A stretch of 64,000 nucleotides of DNA from the NCBI GenBank assembly GCA_964036315.1, contig OZ038498.1, positions 11,892,339-11,956,338 of the forward strand. The letters run 5' to 3'. The stretch's first letter is position 1; every line of letters starts with the position of its first letter. The notes under the pieces are model-generated. The model was not told where the DNA came from. It did not search any database and worked only from the letters and a program-made list of their open reading frames with translations. A program made the position numbers and the translations under genes. Below are positions 44,368 through 54,711 of this stretch, in pieces. Source of the DNA: Acanthosepion esculentum. Lineage: Eukaryota > Mollusca > Cephalopoda > Sepiida > Sepiidae.

Positions 44368-46069
44368 AGATGCTAGAAACTTCTCCAACCGTCCTCTTAA
44401 AATCTTACCAAATAACTAAACATCAGAATTTTTACCTTGGCTGAGAACTTTTTACCTCTATAGCCATGAAATTAATTATCAGAATTCCCAAAACTACGCA
44501 AACTTCACATTGACGTATCATCTATATGTATGCAGTTGGTTCGAGAAAAGTATCTGTTGTAGCCTTAGACTTCAGAGAGAAATGTTGCTACCAGTGACAA
44601 TATAAAAGTTGTCCAATGTTTATTAGTAAAATAGAACAATTAATAATTTAAAAAAAAAAACGAAAAAAACAACAACAGATAATAAGATGACCAAAATTCA
44701 TTAGTCACTAAACTAAAAATAGTATTGAATTAGTAGTATTGTGAAAGTCATTGCAATTCAAGTAACATACCGGAAGTAGCAGCAGGGCATCACTGATAGT
44801 CTGACGTTCAGTAAGCTTTTCTCGCGGACTAATTTTTTAATGCAGTCAATTTGATCTTCGACTTGCGCCTCGCTACACTGCCCTTATACCAGACTATTTA
44901 ATAAATAGCAAGGAGACTCGGCGTAGAAAGATAGTAAACTTGTCCGGCAGAATATTGTGAATATAAAATTATATCACTTGATGTTTCAATACTGAGACCT
45001 TTCGTCAGACTTATCTAAGGATAGTATCATCCTGTTTTGTCAAGATGAGTAGAAAGTAAAAATACTTGTTGCTGGTGTAACTAATATTTATACCAAGCAG
45101 TAGCTATAATAGTAGTTACAACGAAGTTAGGTTGGCTGTATGCCTAACATAAAGATGTATTTCGTGTGTTAAAGGAAGGTGTCGAGTTGAAAATCATGAT
45201 TTTGAATACGGATATTAAGAAGTGGATAACTTTCGTAACTTTGGACGCAATCTTTCACCTACAGTTTCATCTAATTTAAACTTGTGTTGTACTATTTGGT
45301 ATATGGCATGACTTACATGTTGCATTGTAGCAATGTGTCTGGAAAATAGAGAAGAATAAGTTAAAATTAGGAGTTAGGAACAGAAAAAAGATCCCCTTAC
45401 AATATAAAACAGCAACGTAGGTTGTTGGAAATGCATCGTATTTCTAAAATACGATATATTTGATAGGTGCAATTGATAATCATCAGTCCCGCAGGAAAGA
45501 GAAGGATATGACGGTGCTTTTTCACTAGCCCCCGTGCCATGAAGAATGAGCAATTATCAAGAAGTCGAGAGTTTCTGGTAAAAAGGAGTCTTTTTTTCTC
45601 TCCAAAATTCTTCAGTGAGAATTTTCGCTTAGAGCGACAGAATGGGTTTTCAACTGCTATGAGTCTCACTCAAACTCCCCAACTATCCGTCAATGGCCAG
45701 ATTTATCTATTAGGGACAATAAAAGTAGCCAATACAGAGCATATGCGTTGTGTTATTTAATGTTTCAAAAAGAAACCCTTGCCTAGTGAAAAAAAGTCTG
45801 ATTTGATTTTCAATAAGAGATAGAGACAGTAAAATTTTGGTGCATTCGCCTGAGACTAACGTAGAGACACACCTCCAGGGTTCACATAAGAAAGATCCAG
45901 CAAACAATTTCCTTGAAAACCTTTTTATTTACTATCATTTCGTAAATATTATACCATTGGTAGCCGATCAAGATCACGATTGCCATTAGAGTCGTAGGTG
46001 CATCATATGTATTGCAGCCATAGCAGCAGTGACTGGTTCTAGGGTAAGATAGCCTGATGAAACACATCC
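44366..46069. other. Stretch without recognised genes
   Basis: One hammerhead-like motif is at 44,983-45,008 on the minus strand. Overlapping open frames at 45,397-45,760 have no recognisable domain. Confidence 0.4.
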
Positions 46070-46205
46070 CGCTTCAGGTTGCATTTCTCCTACATTGGTT
46101 ACCATTCAGTGTCAGGGAACCTCGTCTGCCCTGTTATTTAATCCATAGTTGGAGGGAGAAGGACGAATTCATGTATTTCCTTAGAGTATTTCTGCTCACC
46201 GATTC
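46070..46205 (-). mobile_element. SINE-A fragment, degenerate
   Basis: The minus-strand reading of CTATGGATTAAATAACAGG, with CTCCCTCCAAC before it and CTGACACTGAATGGTAACC after, follows the SINE-A order. Head and tail are lost. Confidence 0.5.
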
Positions 46206-46292
46206 GCCGTTTCGTGAAGATAGCTGTTACACTCCCAGTTTAATTTTTTTAAATGTTTTTTCGCAACATAGAAATAAGAGTAGTAAGTGATG

Positions 46293-46392
46293 TGATTGTA
46301 TGAGTAATAATTAATTATAAGAGTAATAATTAATTATAAGAGTAATAATTAATTATAAGAGTAATAATTAATTATAAGAGTAATAATTAAGT
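46293..46392 (+). repeat. 18-bp minisatellite (AGTAATAATTAATTATAAG)-like
   Basis: Five copies, each containing the palindrome TAATTAATTA. Confidence 0.85.
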
Positions 46393-47089
46393 TCTGAGCC
46401 ATACCTTTCCCACCGATGTCTAACCTGGCAAATGGTTATAGCAGTGGAGCACCATTTGAAAACAGATAAGTGTAATGGTTGAGACCAGATTGCTCAGCAT
46501 TGATTCAAAGTATATTTTGTTATTGAAAAATCAAATCAAACGAATTGAACAAATTGAAATATATTCACAATTCTGATTTTCTTTAGTTGTTCTTCAAATT
46601 CTGACTGGCTGTAAGCATATTTCTATATATCGTTTTTAAAAGAAATCTTAGGGTAGAGTAGATTCTAGACACCAAGATGTTAATTTTGAATTGGCGCATA
46701 CTCTCTCAATTTTACCGGCTTTCTATACGTCTTTCAGCTTTCTTTCTTGCACTCTCCATTTCTCTATCTCTCTCACTCTTTCTCTTACTCTCACCTTGTT
46801 GCTCTCACTCTTTCTCTTATTCTCACCTTGTTGCTCTCACTCTTTCTCTCTGTCAACATCGCTTTCAAATTCTTCCTCATCCTTTCTCGATGTCATTTTG
46901 CAACCTCCTCTCTTTCTCTCTCCAGCTTGTTTTCTTTTCCTCACTTTCAATCTACCTCTTTCTCTCTTCAGCTTTCTCACACTTTTTCTCTCTCTTTCTT
47001 TCCTTCTTTCTCTCACAAACACATTCTCGCTTCTTTCTTCTTAGAAATTCCAAACTAAAACAACTAAAATCGTTTTTCGTACCTCCAAT
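46393..47089. other. No gene; pyrimidine-rich patch
   Basis: Between 46,690 and 47,040 the plus strand is rich in TCTCTTTCTC. The long S/L-rich open frames there are composition artefacts. Confidence 0.5.
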
Positions 47090-47094
47090 GGAAA

Positions 47095-48285
47095 TTTATT
47101 GTATATAAGGATACAATTATGGCACAAGGCCGAAAAAGGGGAGGGGTTGAGGCTGGTCTTCACTAACTATCCTATACCTAGTTAATTCGATTCACGACCC
47201 ATTCACTCATTACAATTTGCACATTCACCACAAAAACTCGTCCGTCACCAATCAATCCTTCTAACACCATAATACCGCATCCTCTCAAGAGGAACCTACG
47301 AAACGCGCCCCATGCCATAAACATTTAATGATAATAAACTATATATAAAATCTAAAGATGAAAAATGAGAGGGAAGGGAGATGAAACCAATAACAAACTA
47401 AACATGAACACAAAGTAAACTAAACATTACTTAGTAGGGCCGTCCACCCCTCAAGAAGGAGAGTGGCCGCTCTATTCTGCCCATTGGACAGAATCAAGAA
47501 GCTCTCTTACTAAGGGAGTGGGAAATGGAGAAAATATATACGGACATAGGGAATAAAAAGCTGACCCAGTGGAGATAAAAAGTGGGCCAAAAACAAACTG
47601 GGGAGGTTGGGAATCTCGACTTGGATCATAACCAAAGAGGCAGCCGGGAACGGGCCGGGAACAACACATACTCCCATTAACTAGGTACACAAGGCTTGTC
47701 TAACCTAACCAGGGGGAGGGCTCCACAGGAAACGACCCCGATGTGACATAAGTTGACCAAAAAGAGAAAATCAAGGCTAGCCCCATTTCAAACGAACCAA
47801 GCCCACCTCAGTTACCCACCTTTCGCTGAAGACTGTCGAATGCAAGCGTTTTCTATCAGTTCTAATCTTCAATTTGAGCAGATTCTCAAAGAATCGGATT
47901 AGATCCTAATGAGAAAGACGGATGCCTCGCAAGACTTCCCCCTGTCGCGTCGTCCAAATCACCATTCGGGCCGTGGCCAGCAGCGTGAGAAACAACATCC
48001 GTTTCACCCCGAAAAACGGGGGCGACACATTGTCAGACGCGTATGCGCGATCAATGAGCACGAGCTGTTTGGGAGCGAGACGAGCCGTCAACTCGCCGAC
48101 ATGGTCCCATACGGGGCGGACCCGGGGACAATGGTAGAAGGGTGCGATGCCGTTTCCTCTAAACCAAGTTCACAGTCTGGCAAATTCGCCAAGCCCCATA
48201 TGAAGACCATGTCATTGAGAGGCTGTCGATTCCGAGCTAATCGCCAGGTAACCTAAAGCTCAGGGTTACTGAGATAATCGGCCGC
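47095..48285 (-). pseudogene. Tx1/L1-like LINE ORF2 C-terminus and 3' UTR
   Basis: Minus-strand coding from about 48,170 to 47,780 includes GNGIAPFYHCPRVRPVWDHV, then LAPKQLVLIDRAYASDNVSP, KRMLFLTLLATARMVIWTTR and DLIRFFENLLKLKIRTDRKR. A stop interrupts it at about 47,909-47,907, after LRGIRLSH. The H-C-P and A-R-M-V-I-W blocks and the basic end are usual for the C-terminal domain of Tx1/L1-type ORF2 in molluscs. The 3' UTR ends with CGGCCTTGTGCCA at about 47,113, then TATACAATAAAT, a poly(A)-signal-like string. It is heavily 5'-truncated. Confidence 0.7.
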
Positions 48286-48539
48286 TGGCGCCCAAGACGA
48301 GAAAGAGCGAAACTCCTCCTTCTCCTCCAAGTATCTCTAATGATCTTTAATCGAATGTTGTCTCATAATTTCAATATGTAATCAATAACCAAATTAATAC
48401 GAATCAGGATTGACGTAACAATATGGAAAAGTCGACTTCATATTTAGTAAATGAAGTAAACGTGTCCTTATGTTTGCAAGATGGAAACTAAAATCTCTTA
48501 ATCAGTTTCATTTTTAATCTGATTTTAACAGACAATATT

Positions 48540-49155
48540 TCGCTAGACCCTTTTTGTGTACCTAGTTAATGTGAGTAAATGTCGTCCTTGGCCTTTTCCC
48601 GGCTGCTTCTTTAGATATGATCCAAGTCGAGATTCCCAACCTCCCAAGTTTGTTTTTGGCCCCCTTTTTTTTCATCTCGACTGACTCAGCTGTTTTCTTT
48701 CCGCATGGCCGTATTTATTTTATCCTTTCCCTCTTCCTTAGCGAGAGAGCCTCTTGATTTTTTCTGGAGACTGAATACAGCGGCCTCTCTTTGAGCGTTT
48801 GACGGGTTCAGCTAACATCAGTTATCCTTTTATTTTGTGTATTTGTTTCTATATTTTAGTTTGTTCTGGGGGTTCATTCCCCCCTCTTCCCCTCCTTACG
48901 TATCATCGACAGATTTTTGTATATAGAATTTGATAGTCGTTAATTCTTATGTTATGGGGTGTATTTTGTAAGTCCGCTGATAGTATGCGGTATTGTGGTA
49001 TCTGGAGGATTGATTGATGATGAATACGTTCTTTTGGCGGCTGTGCAAATTGTAAGGAGTGAATGGGTCGTGAATCTGATTAGCTAGGTATAAGATAGTA
49101 AGTGATGATCAGCCTAAGCTCACCCACCCCCATTTTCGGCCTTATGCCACAGTCC
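48540..49155 (+). mobile_element. Tx1/L1-like LINE 3' UTR, opposite orientation
   Basis: Its reverse complement aligns along most of its length with 47,113-47,710 (shared GGTTGGGAATCTCGACTTGG, GCAGCCGGGAA, ATTAACTAGGTACACAA, CACGACCCATTCACTC). It ends with TTTCGGCCTTATGCCACA at 49,152. With the previous copy it makes a head-to-head pair. Confidence 0.7.
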
Positions 49156-49212
49156 AAATATTGTCAAGATTTATTGTATATTAAATACAATAAATCTTGA
49201 CAATATTTGGAC
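49152..49212. repeat. Perfect 28-bp inverted repeat
   Basis: Arms 49,152-49,179 and 49,185-49,212 are exact complements around ATTAA. The left arm starts at the LINE 3' end. Confidence 0.9.
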
Positions 49213-49294
49213 GTGAACAGCGATATCATCAGAATACAGCGGAAAGTGAATCCCTCTATTCAGTTTAGTACCATTTACTAATTGTAGCTTAGAT

Positions 49295-50536
49295 GTGGTA
49301 CTAGGCCGGAAGTATGGAGCAGACAGTGAGAATAACAGCTCAGTCGTCAAAGACCTAGCATCCTCGGCCATGAATGACCTCGCCTCCTCAGTCATGAATG
49401 ACCTAGCCTCCTCAATCAATGACCTAGCCTCCTATGTCATTAATGACCTAGCCTCCTCAGTCATGAATGACCTCGCCTCCTCAGTCACGAATGACCTACT
49501 CTCCAATGTTATTAATGACCTAGCCTCCTCAGACATGAATGACCTCGCATACTCAGTCATTAATGACCTATCCTCCGATGTCATTAATGGCCAAGCCTCC
49601 TCAGTCATTAATGACCCAGCCTCCTCCGTCATCAATGACCTCGCCTCCTCCGTCATTAATGACCTAGCCTCCTCTGTCATCAATGACCTAGCCTCCTCAG
49701 TTATCAATGACCTCGCCTCCTCAGTCATTAATGACCTCGCCTCCTCAGTCATTAATGGCCTAGCCTACTCAGTCATTAATGACCTCGCCTCCTCCTCCTC
49801 AGTCATGAATGACCTCGTCTCCTATGTCATTAATGACCTAGCCTCCTCAGTCATTAATAACCTAGCCTCCTTAGTCATGAATGACCTCGCCTCCTATGTC
49901 ATTAATGACCTAGCCTCCTCAGTCATTAATGATCTCGCCACCTATGTCATGAATGACCTAGTCTCCTCAGTCATGAATGACCTAGTCTCCTCAGTCATGA
50001 ATGACCTAGTCTCCTCAGTCATGAATGACCTCGCCTCCTCAGTCATGAATGACCTCGCCTCCTCAGTCATGAATGACCTAGTCTCCTCAGTCATGAATGA
50101 CCTCGCCTCCTCAGTCATGAATGACCTAGTCTCCTCAGTCATGAATGACCTAGTCTCCTCAGTCATGAATGACCTCGCCTCCTCAGTCATGAATGACCTA
50201 GTCTCCTCAGTCATGAATGACCTCGCCTCCTCAGTCATGAATGACCTCGCCTCCAAGGTTATTAATGACCTAGCCTCCTCAGTCATGAATGACCTCGCCT
50301 CCTATGTCATTAATGATCTAATCTCCTCAGTCATGAATGACCTCGCATCCTCAGTCATTAATGACCTAGCCTCCTCTGTCATTAATGACCTAGCCCCCTC
50401 CGTCATTAATGACCTAGCCTCCTCTGTCATCAATGACCTAGCCTCCTCAGTTATCAATGATCTCGCCTTCTCAGTCATTAATGACCTAGCCTCGACGCCA
50501 ATAGAATTCAGAAAAGTTGCCTTTTTACACTCGTGA
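49295..50536 (+). repeat. 24-bp minisatellite, open on both strands (413-codon frame)
   Basis: About 48 units of 24 bp encode repeats of N-D-L-A-S-S-V-M or V-I on the plus strand. The minus strand is also open and reads T-E-E-A-R-S-F/L-M. The period is a multiple of three, so a stop-free unit gives long frames on both strands. Pairs of units marked GTCTCC and GCCTCC alternate at 49,960-50,240. No signal peptide, domain, intron signal or promoter was seen, so a protein-coding role is doubtful. Confidence 0.8.
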
Positions 50537-50729
50537 CATTAAAGTTGATTTTTTAAATTTAAGGTTAAGGCCTGGCGTTTCTAGTATCCCTATAGCTTCT
50601 CATATGTTGTTTACCAAGGAATTAATATCGTTAATCAAATGTCGTTGTCCCTATTTTTCAGAACAATACTCGTATGTGTTTGAAAGTGATTGCAATTATT
50701 AATAAAAGAACAATGTCTATACAATGCCA

Positions 50730-51421
50730 AAATATACACCATTGTGCAAATTAATTGAAACAAAACGAATAATTCCGTTATTATTTACTCTTTTCGTGTT
50801 TTTCCAATGAAACATGACCCAGTGCACATATTAGTAGTTCATATGTCCATTCCACAAAGTAGTTCCTTGCAGATTGACCACAGATTCTCGATGGGATTGA
50901 AATCAGGAGAGTTTCCGGGCCAGTCTATAGTACTTTGATTTGTTCACTGGTAAGGCTTGCCAGTGTGTTCGTATTTCCATTCCACGAAGTCATTCCTTGC
51001 AAAATGACCACAGATTCTCGATTGGATTTAAATCAGAGACAGTCGATATTACTTTGATTTTTTTCACTGGTAAGGCTTACCATTGTGTTCGTGCAGCGTT
51101 AAAATTTTCGTACGCTTCCTTGGAGTAACGTCCATCGCAGACAATGGCTGTAGGACAACTTATCGACAGTCGAGACAATAGTGTATGGGGGGTGATAAAA
51201 TCTGATGCAATCACGGATGATGCAATATTTTTCAAGGCCATACAAATTTCATCATACACCCAGAAAATAGATTCATATTACTGCACACCACTGCAAATGA
51301 CCTAATTTGAGAAAAAATAGAAATCGATTACACCCTGTCACTCCAGGGGGTCTAAAGTGACAGTATGGTAAAACAAAGGAAACTACAGCTGACGTTTCAA
51401 TTAATTTGCACAAAGGTGTAT
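50730..51421 (-). mobile_element. Tc1-like non-autonomous element with internal duplication
   Basis: The ends ATTGTGCAAATTAATTGAAAC (50,741) and GTTTCAATTAATTTGCACA (51,395) are inverted repeats. The minus strand carries decayed transposase (the PDLNPIE-type region near 50,890-50,925). A block of roughly 115 bp (TTCCATTCCACRAAGT...GTGTTCGTA) is repeated at about 50,845-50,965 and 50,970-51,090. TA flanks are present. Confidence 0.75.
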
Positions 51422-52435
51422 CAATACGATTAATTTTTTATTTTCCCATTTTGATTTCGGAGTGGAATCATGTGTCGTCTTAATGGAAACTTTCTAGAAA
51501 TATAAGATTTTCTAAGCTTAGTTTAGTCTGTCTTATAAGATAACTAACGGACCAAAATTAATATAGGAAGATCGTGTTGAAGTAGTAATTCAATTGAATA
51601 GAAACTGTCCATTTTGAGATTAGTGTTCAGAAACTTATACGTTTAACTCTAAATTAACCATTGAAATACAAATCCAAGCTGGTGCAATTTTATATATTTG
51701 ATATTGTCTGCGTGCCACGAAAAGGCGCGCATGAAGAAGGGTCCTAATGAAAAACGAGCTCAAAAGACAAAAGGCAAAGCGAAATTTTACAAGGCAAAGA
51801 ATAATCGATTGCGTTCAAATCTAAGCGATTTAACGAGGTGGATAGCAAGATTGAAAACCCGTTCGATTTTTACAAATTGACATATTCGGGTTTTCTTTTT
51901 CGTTCAGTATTGATTTCGTGAAGCATATGATTGATGTCATAATAAATGACTTTTTCTTATGATGTCTAGTATATTAAATGGTTGTTTTTTCAGTGATTAA
52001 AACGTGATACATAATCGTCAATGCAATTAACTAAAAGGAGATAAAAGGAAAATATTAATCATTAACTAGCAGTACCCGGAAAAATTTCACGCTTTTCTGT
52101 TTGAATTTTCTGATAAATCTTAATCCTTAATTTAAAGACTGAATAAACTTCTTGCAAGTTCCATGACTATAAAAAAAGCGTTGAAATTCTCGCATTCACC
52201 AACTTGGACAAAATATTACAATAGCAATCATAAATATGAATACAGGACATATGTTGACCATGTTCACCATAGTCTATGAATATAGAATCCAGCGCAGTAC
52301 GTAATCTGTTCAATGAAACAACGTTAAAGATTAACACTCACGAGCTCATTTTGGCTGACTCACTAGTACACCAGGGTACCCAAAAACTCCAACAACATAT
52401 TTAAATTAGTAAGAGTAAATGAAACGATTCCACCC
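51422..52435. other. Stretch without recognised genes
   Basis: A 60-codon basic open frame at 51,698-51,880 matches nothing recognised. Confidence 0.4.
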
Positions 52436-52439
52436 TGAT

Positions 52440-52775
52440 CGTGTGTCGCCTTAACGTGGTCGGACTGCTTTCGTGATTCAACGACTACCAGAGCTATGTG
52501 GGCGGGTGCTTCGTCCCTTAGCAGGTCCAACCAAGCTCAACAGGTCTGTGGGGTAGGAGCCAGACGAAAGACACACTCTGGACCTCCAGGTTGGGTGTTG
52601 TGCAGTAGGCTAGCAACCTACTCACTTAAAAACCAGCTAGTTACAGAAACGCTTGCTAGTGAAAATCCCCCAGGAAGGCAGTCGACACGACATGGGCCGA
52701 GCTGAAGAGGATAGCCCGGAACCGCATCTGCTGGGGAGGTGTTGTTGCGGCCCTGTGTTCCCCAAAGAATTGAGG
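52440..52775 (+). pseudogene. LINE polymerase C-terminal remnant
   Basis: The frame 52,690-52,773 reads TWAELKRIARNRICWGGVVA and then ALCSPKN-stop, the usual end of another mollusc LINE polymerase. Upstream sequence to about 52,480 is in the same orientation but frameshifted. It is the third distinct non-LTR family by its C-terminus. Confidence 0.55.
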
Positions 52776-52859
52776 CATAATGAAATGAAAATTTTAAAAA
52801 TTGACATGTTTTTTTTTAATTTCTCTGGAGCAGACGTTAAACACGTGGGAGCCATATTG

Positions 52860-52862
52860 CCT

Positions 52863-52898
<36 letters not shown>

Positions 52899-52900
52899 TG
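52860..52900. repeat. (TTTC)n microsatellite
   Basis: Ten TTTC units. On the minus strand it forms an (AAAG)n tail of the repeat at 52,905-53,085. Confidence 0.95.
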
Positions 52901-52904
52901 TATT

Positions 52905-53085
52905 TTCCAACCTCGCCACAAGGCAAGATGAGGAACAAGGTAATTTTTTAACGTGGAACCTTCTGAGCCGGTAGGTTCGGGCAAAAATTGCCCGTAGACC
53001 CCGTACACACGGGGTCGGGTTTGTTTACCTCCCCAAACGAGAGACTGCCCTTTGGCATAGCTTCGTTTGGGTTCCTCTCCCGTTT
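52905..53085 (-). mobile_element. Single diverged copy of the hairpin-rich unit
   Basis: The minus-strand order matches the 35.2-36.2 kb unit. CCCAAACGA/TCGTTTGGG encloses TGCC/GGCA (53,071-53,032), then ACCCCG/CGGGGT (53,015-52,998), ending in CCTTGTGGCGAGGTTGG. Outer stem bases changed in pairs, so pairing is kept. An (AAAG)n tail follows. Confidence 0.75.
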
Positions 53086-53140
53086 TTATCACGCCCATAC
53101 ACTATTGTCTCGACTGTCAATTAGTTGTCCTAAGACCAGA
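53085..53140 (+). mobile_element. Tc1-like fragment
   Basis: TTGTCTCGACTGTCAATTAG with TTGTCCTA also occurs inside the Tc1-like element at 58,966-58,993. Confidence 0.6.
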
Positions 53141-53344
53141 GAATCCGACAAGAAAGGAAGAGGAAGAGAAAGCCTCCTTTCTTTTCCCCTTTTCTCACGA
53201 AACCCAATTAGCGTCAATGGTATAACAATTTCTTTCGTCTTTCCTCGCAATCAAAATGGAATAGTCCATTATTTATGTAAGACAATGGCAGGACGTAACA
53301 TATATACTAATTAACTAATGAATAATATTTATTCGTACAATAGT

Positions 53345-54060
53345 ACAAAATGTGGCACAGGGCCAAAAAGGGGGATTGGGGAAAAGTACGGTCTTCTGTC
53401 TTAATTCTAAACTTAGCTAGCCACAAACACTGACCCAAACATACCAACATTAGTCCTATCACCAAAACAACACATTCTCTACTACCTTTCTTACTACATC
53501 CACCATAATACCTCAGTGTCTCTATGAAATCCTAACTAGTCCCCATATGTACATTTCAAAGACTGTGGGGAGAGGAGAATAAAAACAACAATTTAAAAAA
53601 AGCCCCAATGATTATTTACAATATGAATTAATACTATGTACAAGAAAACAAACAAAATTAGGTTAGTATTAAAAAAAAACACAATCCCTAAATGTGGCAG
53701 AAACGTTAGTTAACTGGACGAAAAAATGCGGGATTATAATAGTATAAAAACATTCATTCATCCCAAGCGCTCACACAAACACGCAATCATTCAGATACAA
53801 CAAATACGAAAAACACACGCGCGAAACGAAAGGCATCCCGCATCAACCAGAGAACTGACATCACTGACCACCTAACAAGGGTGGGGGGGATGGGGAATTA
53901 AACTAAAGAAAAATAGGGACAGAAATAAAAAGGGGCCAATGAGCATACATACCCTAGCTAAGTTAACTGGAAACAGGAAACTAAAGATTCAAACTAAACC
54001 TAAACTAGCCTAATATCGGGACGGGTTGCCTCTGTTCAACCCAGGAAGGACCAAATCGCG
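53345..54060 (-). mobile_element. Tx1/L1-like LINE 3' UTR, third copy
   Basis: The minus-strand 3' end reads TTTTTGGCCCTGTGCCACA, then TTGTACGAATAAATATT, with the same order and a poly(A)-signal-like string as the copies at 47.1 and 49.15 kb. Blocks such as ACCATAATACC and AACTAGTC-like are shared at lower identity. Confidence 0.55.
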
Positions 54061-54359
54061 TATCTAACCAGCAGAATTATAATATGGTAGTATTAAAAGT
54101 AGAATGGTCTTATCAAGTTTGACTATGAGGACAACAATTATTTTGGTACTAATGTTAACTAATTCTACTAATGAAAAGAGTGACTTGCTTGACCAATCTT
54201 TATAAGATACATTCTCAATGTATCTGCTGATAGTACAGAGCGCAGTAAGAAAGGAATTCAGGATTTTGTTAGGATAATAGTCATGTCCTCATACTAGTAG
54301 CATTAATGTCAATGGTCGCTTATCTAACTGATTAGTATTAATCTTTTTTAAATAATTTT
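54061..54359. other. No feature recognised
   Basis: AT-rich, no gene. Confidence 0.4.
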
Positions 54360-54711
54360 ATGATTTTATTGTTACATTATTGTTGTGGTAGGATCCACCT
54401 AATTTGCATAGTGGAGTACCGACCATATAAATATGGTTGGTACCGGGAAGAGAGGGGAACGAATCAAGAGATTCAACCAGAGACTCTGCCCGACTGCGAC
54501 TCAGTCAACACATTCTCCAGGAACGGTCTTCCCAGGAATATACAAAAGACTATATGTAAATATTGTGTACACTTTCTTGTTTCAATACATTTTGTTCTAC
54601 GTACATTTTGTGTTGCATTATTATTCCATGCATTAGTCAAGTTTCAACAATGGATCTCATCCTCGTCGCCATTGTTGAAACTTGACTAATGCATGGAATA
54701 ATAATGCAACA
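54360..54711 (+). mobile_element. LTR-like or promoter-like block ending in a 43-bp perfect inverted repeat
   Basis: GTACCGACCATATAAATATGG with GTTGGTAC (54,416-54,443) is an imperfect palindrome around a TATA-like core and resembles 35,098-35,115. Perfect 43-nt arms follow at 54,611-54,653 and 54,669-54,711 across a 15-nt spacer. Confidence 0.45.

Noticed and set aside
46677..47108. 143-codon S/L-rich frame
   Set aside because: Pyrimidine-rich simple sequence with overlapping frames and no domain.
47095..49155. DNA transposon with 600-bp terminal inverted repeats
   Set aside because: The repeats are LINE 3' UTRs with coding sequence attached on one side and 3' ends facing outward.
54611..54711. 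Hammerhead in the 43-bp palindrome
   Set aside because: GGATGAG...GAAAC is present, but the first two core bases and stem II do not fit.
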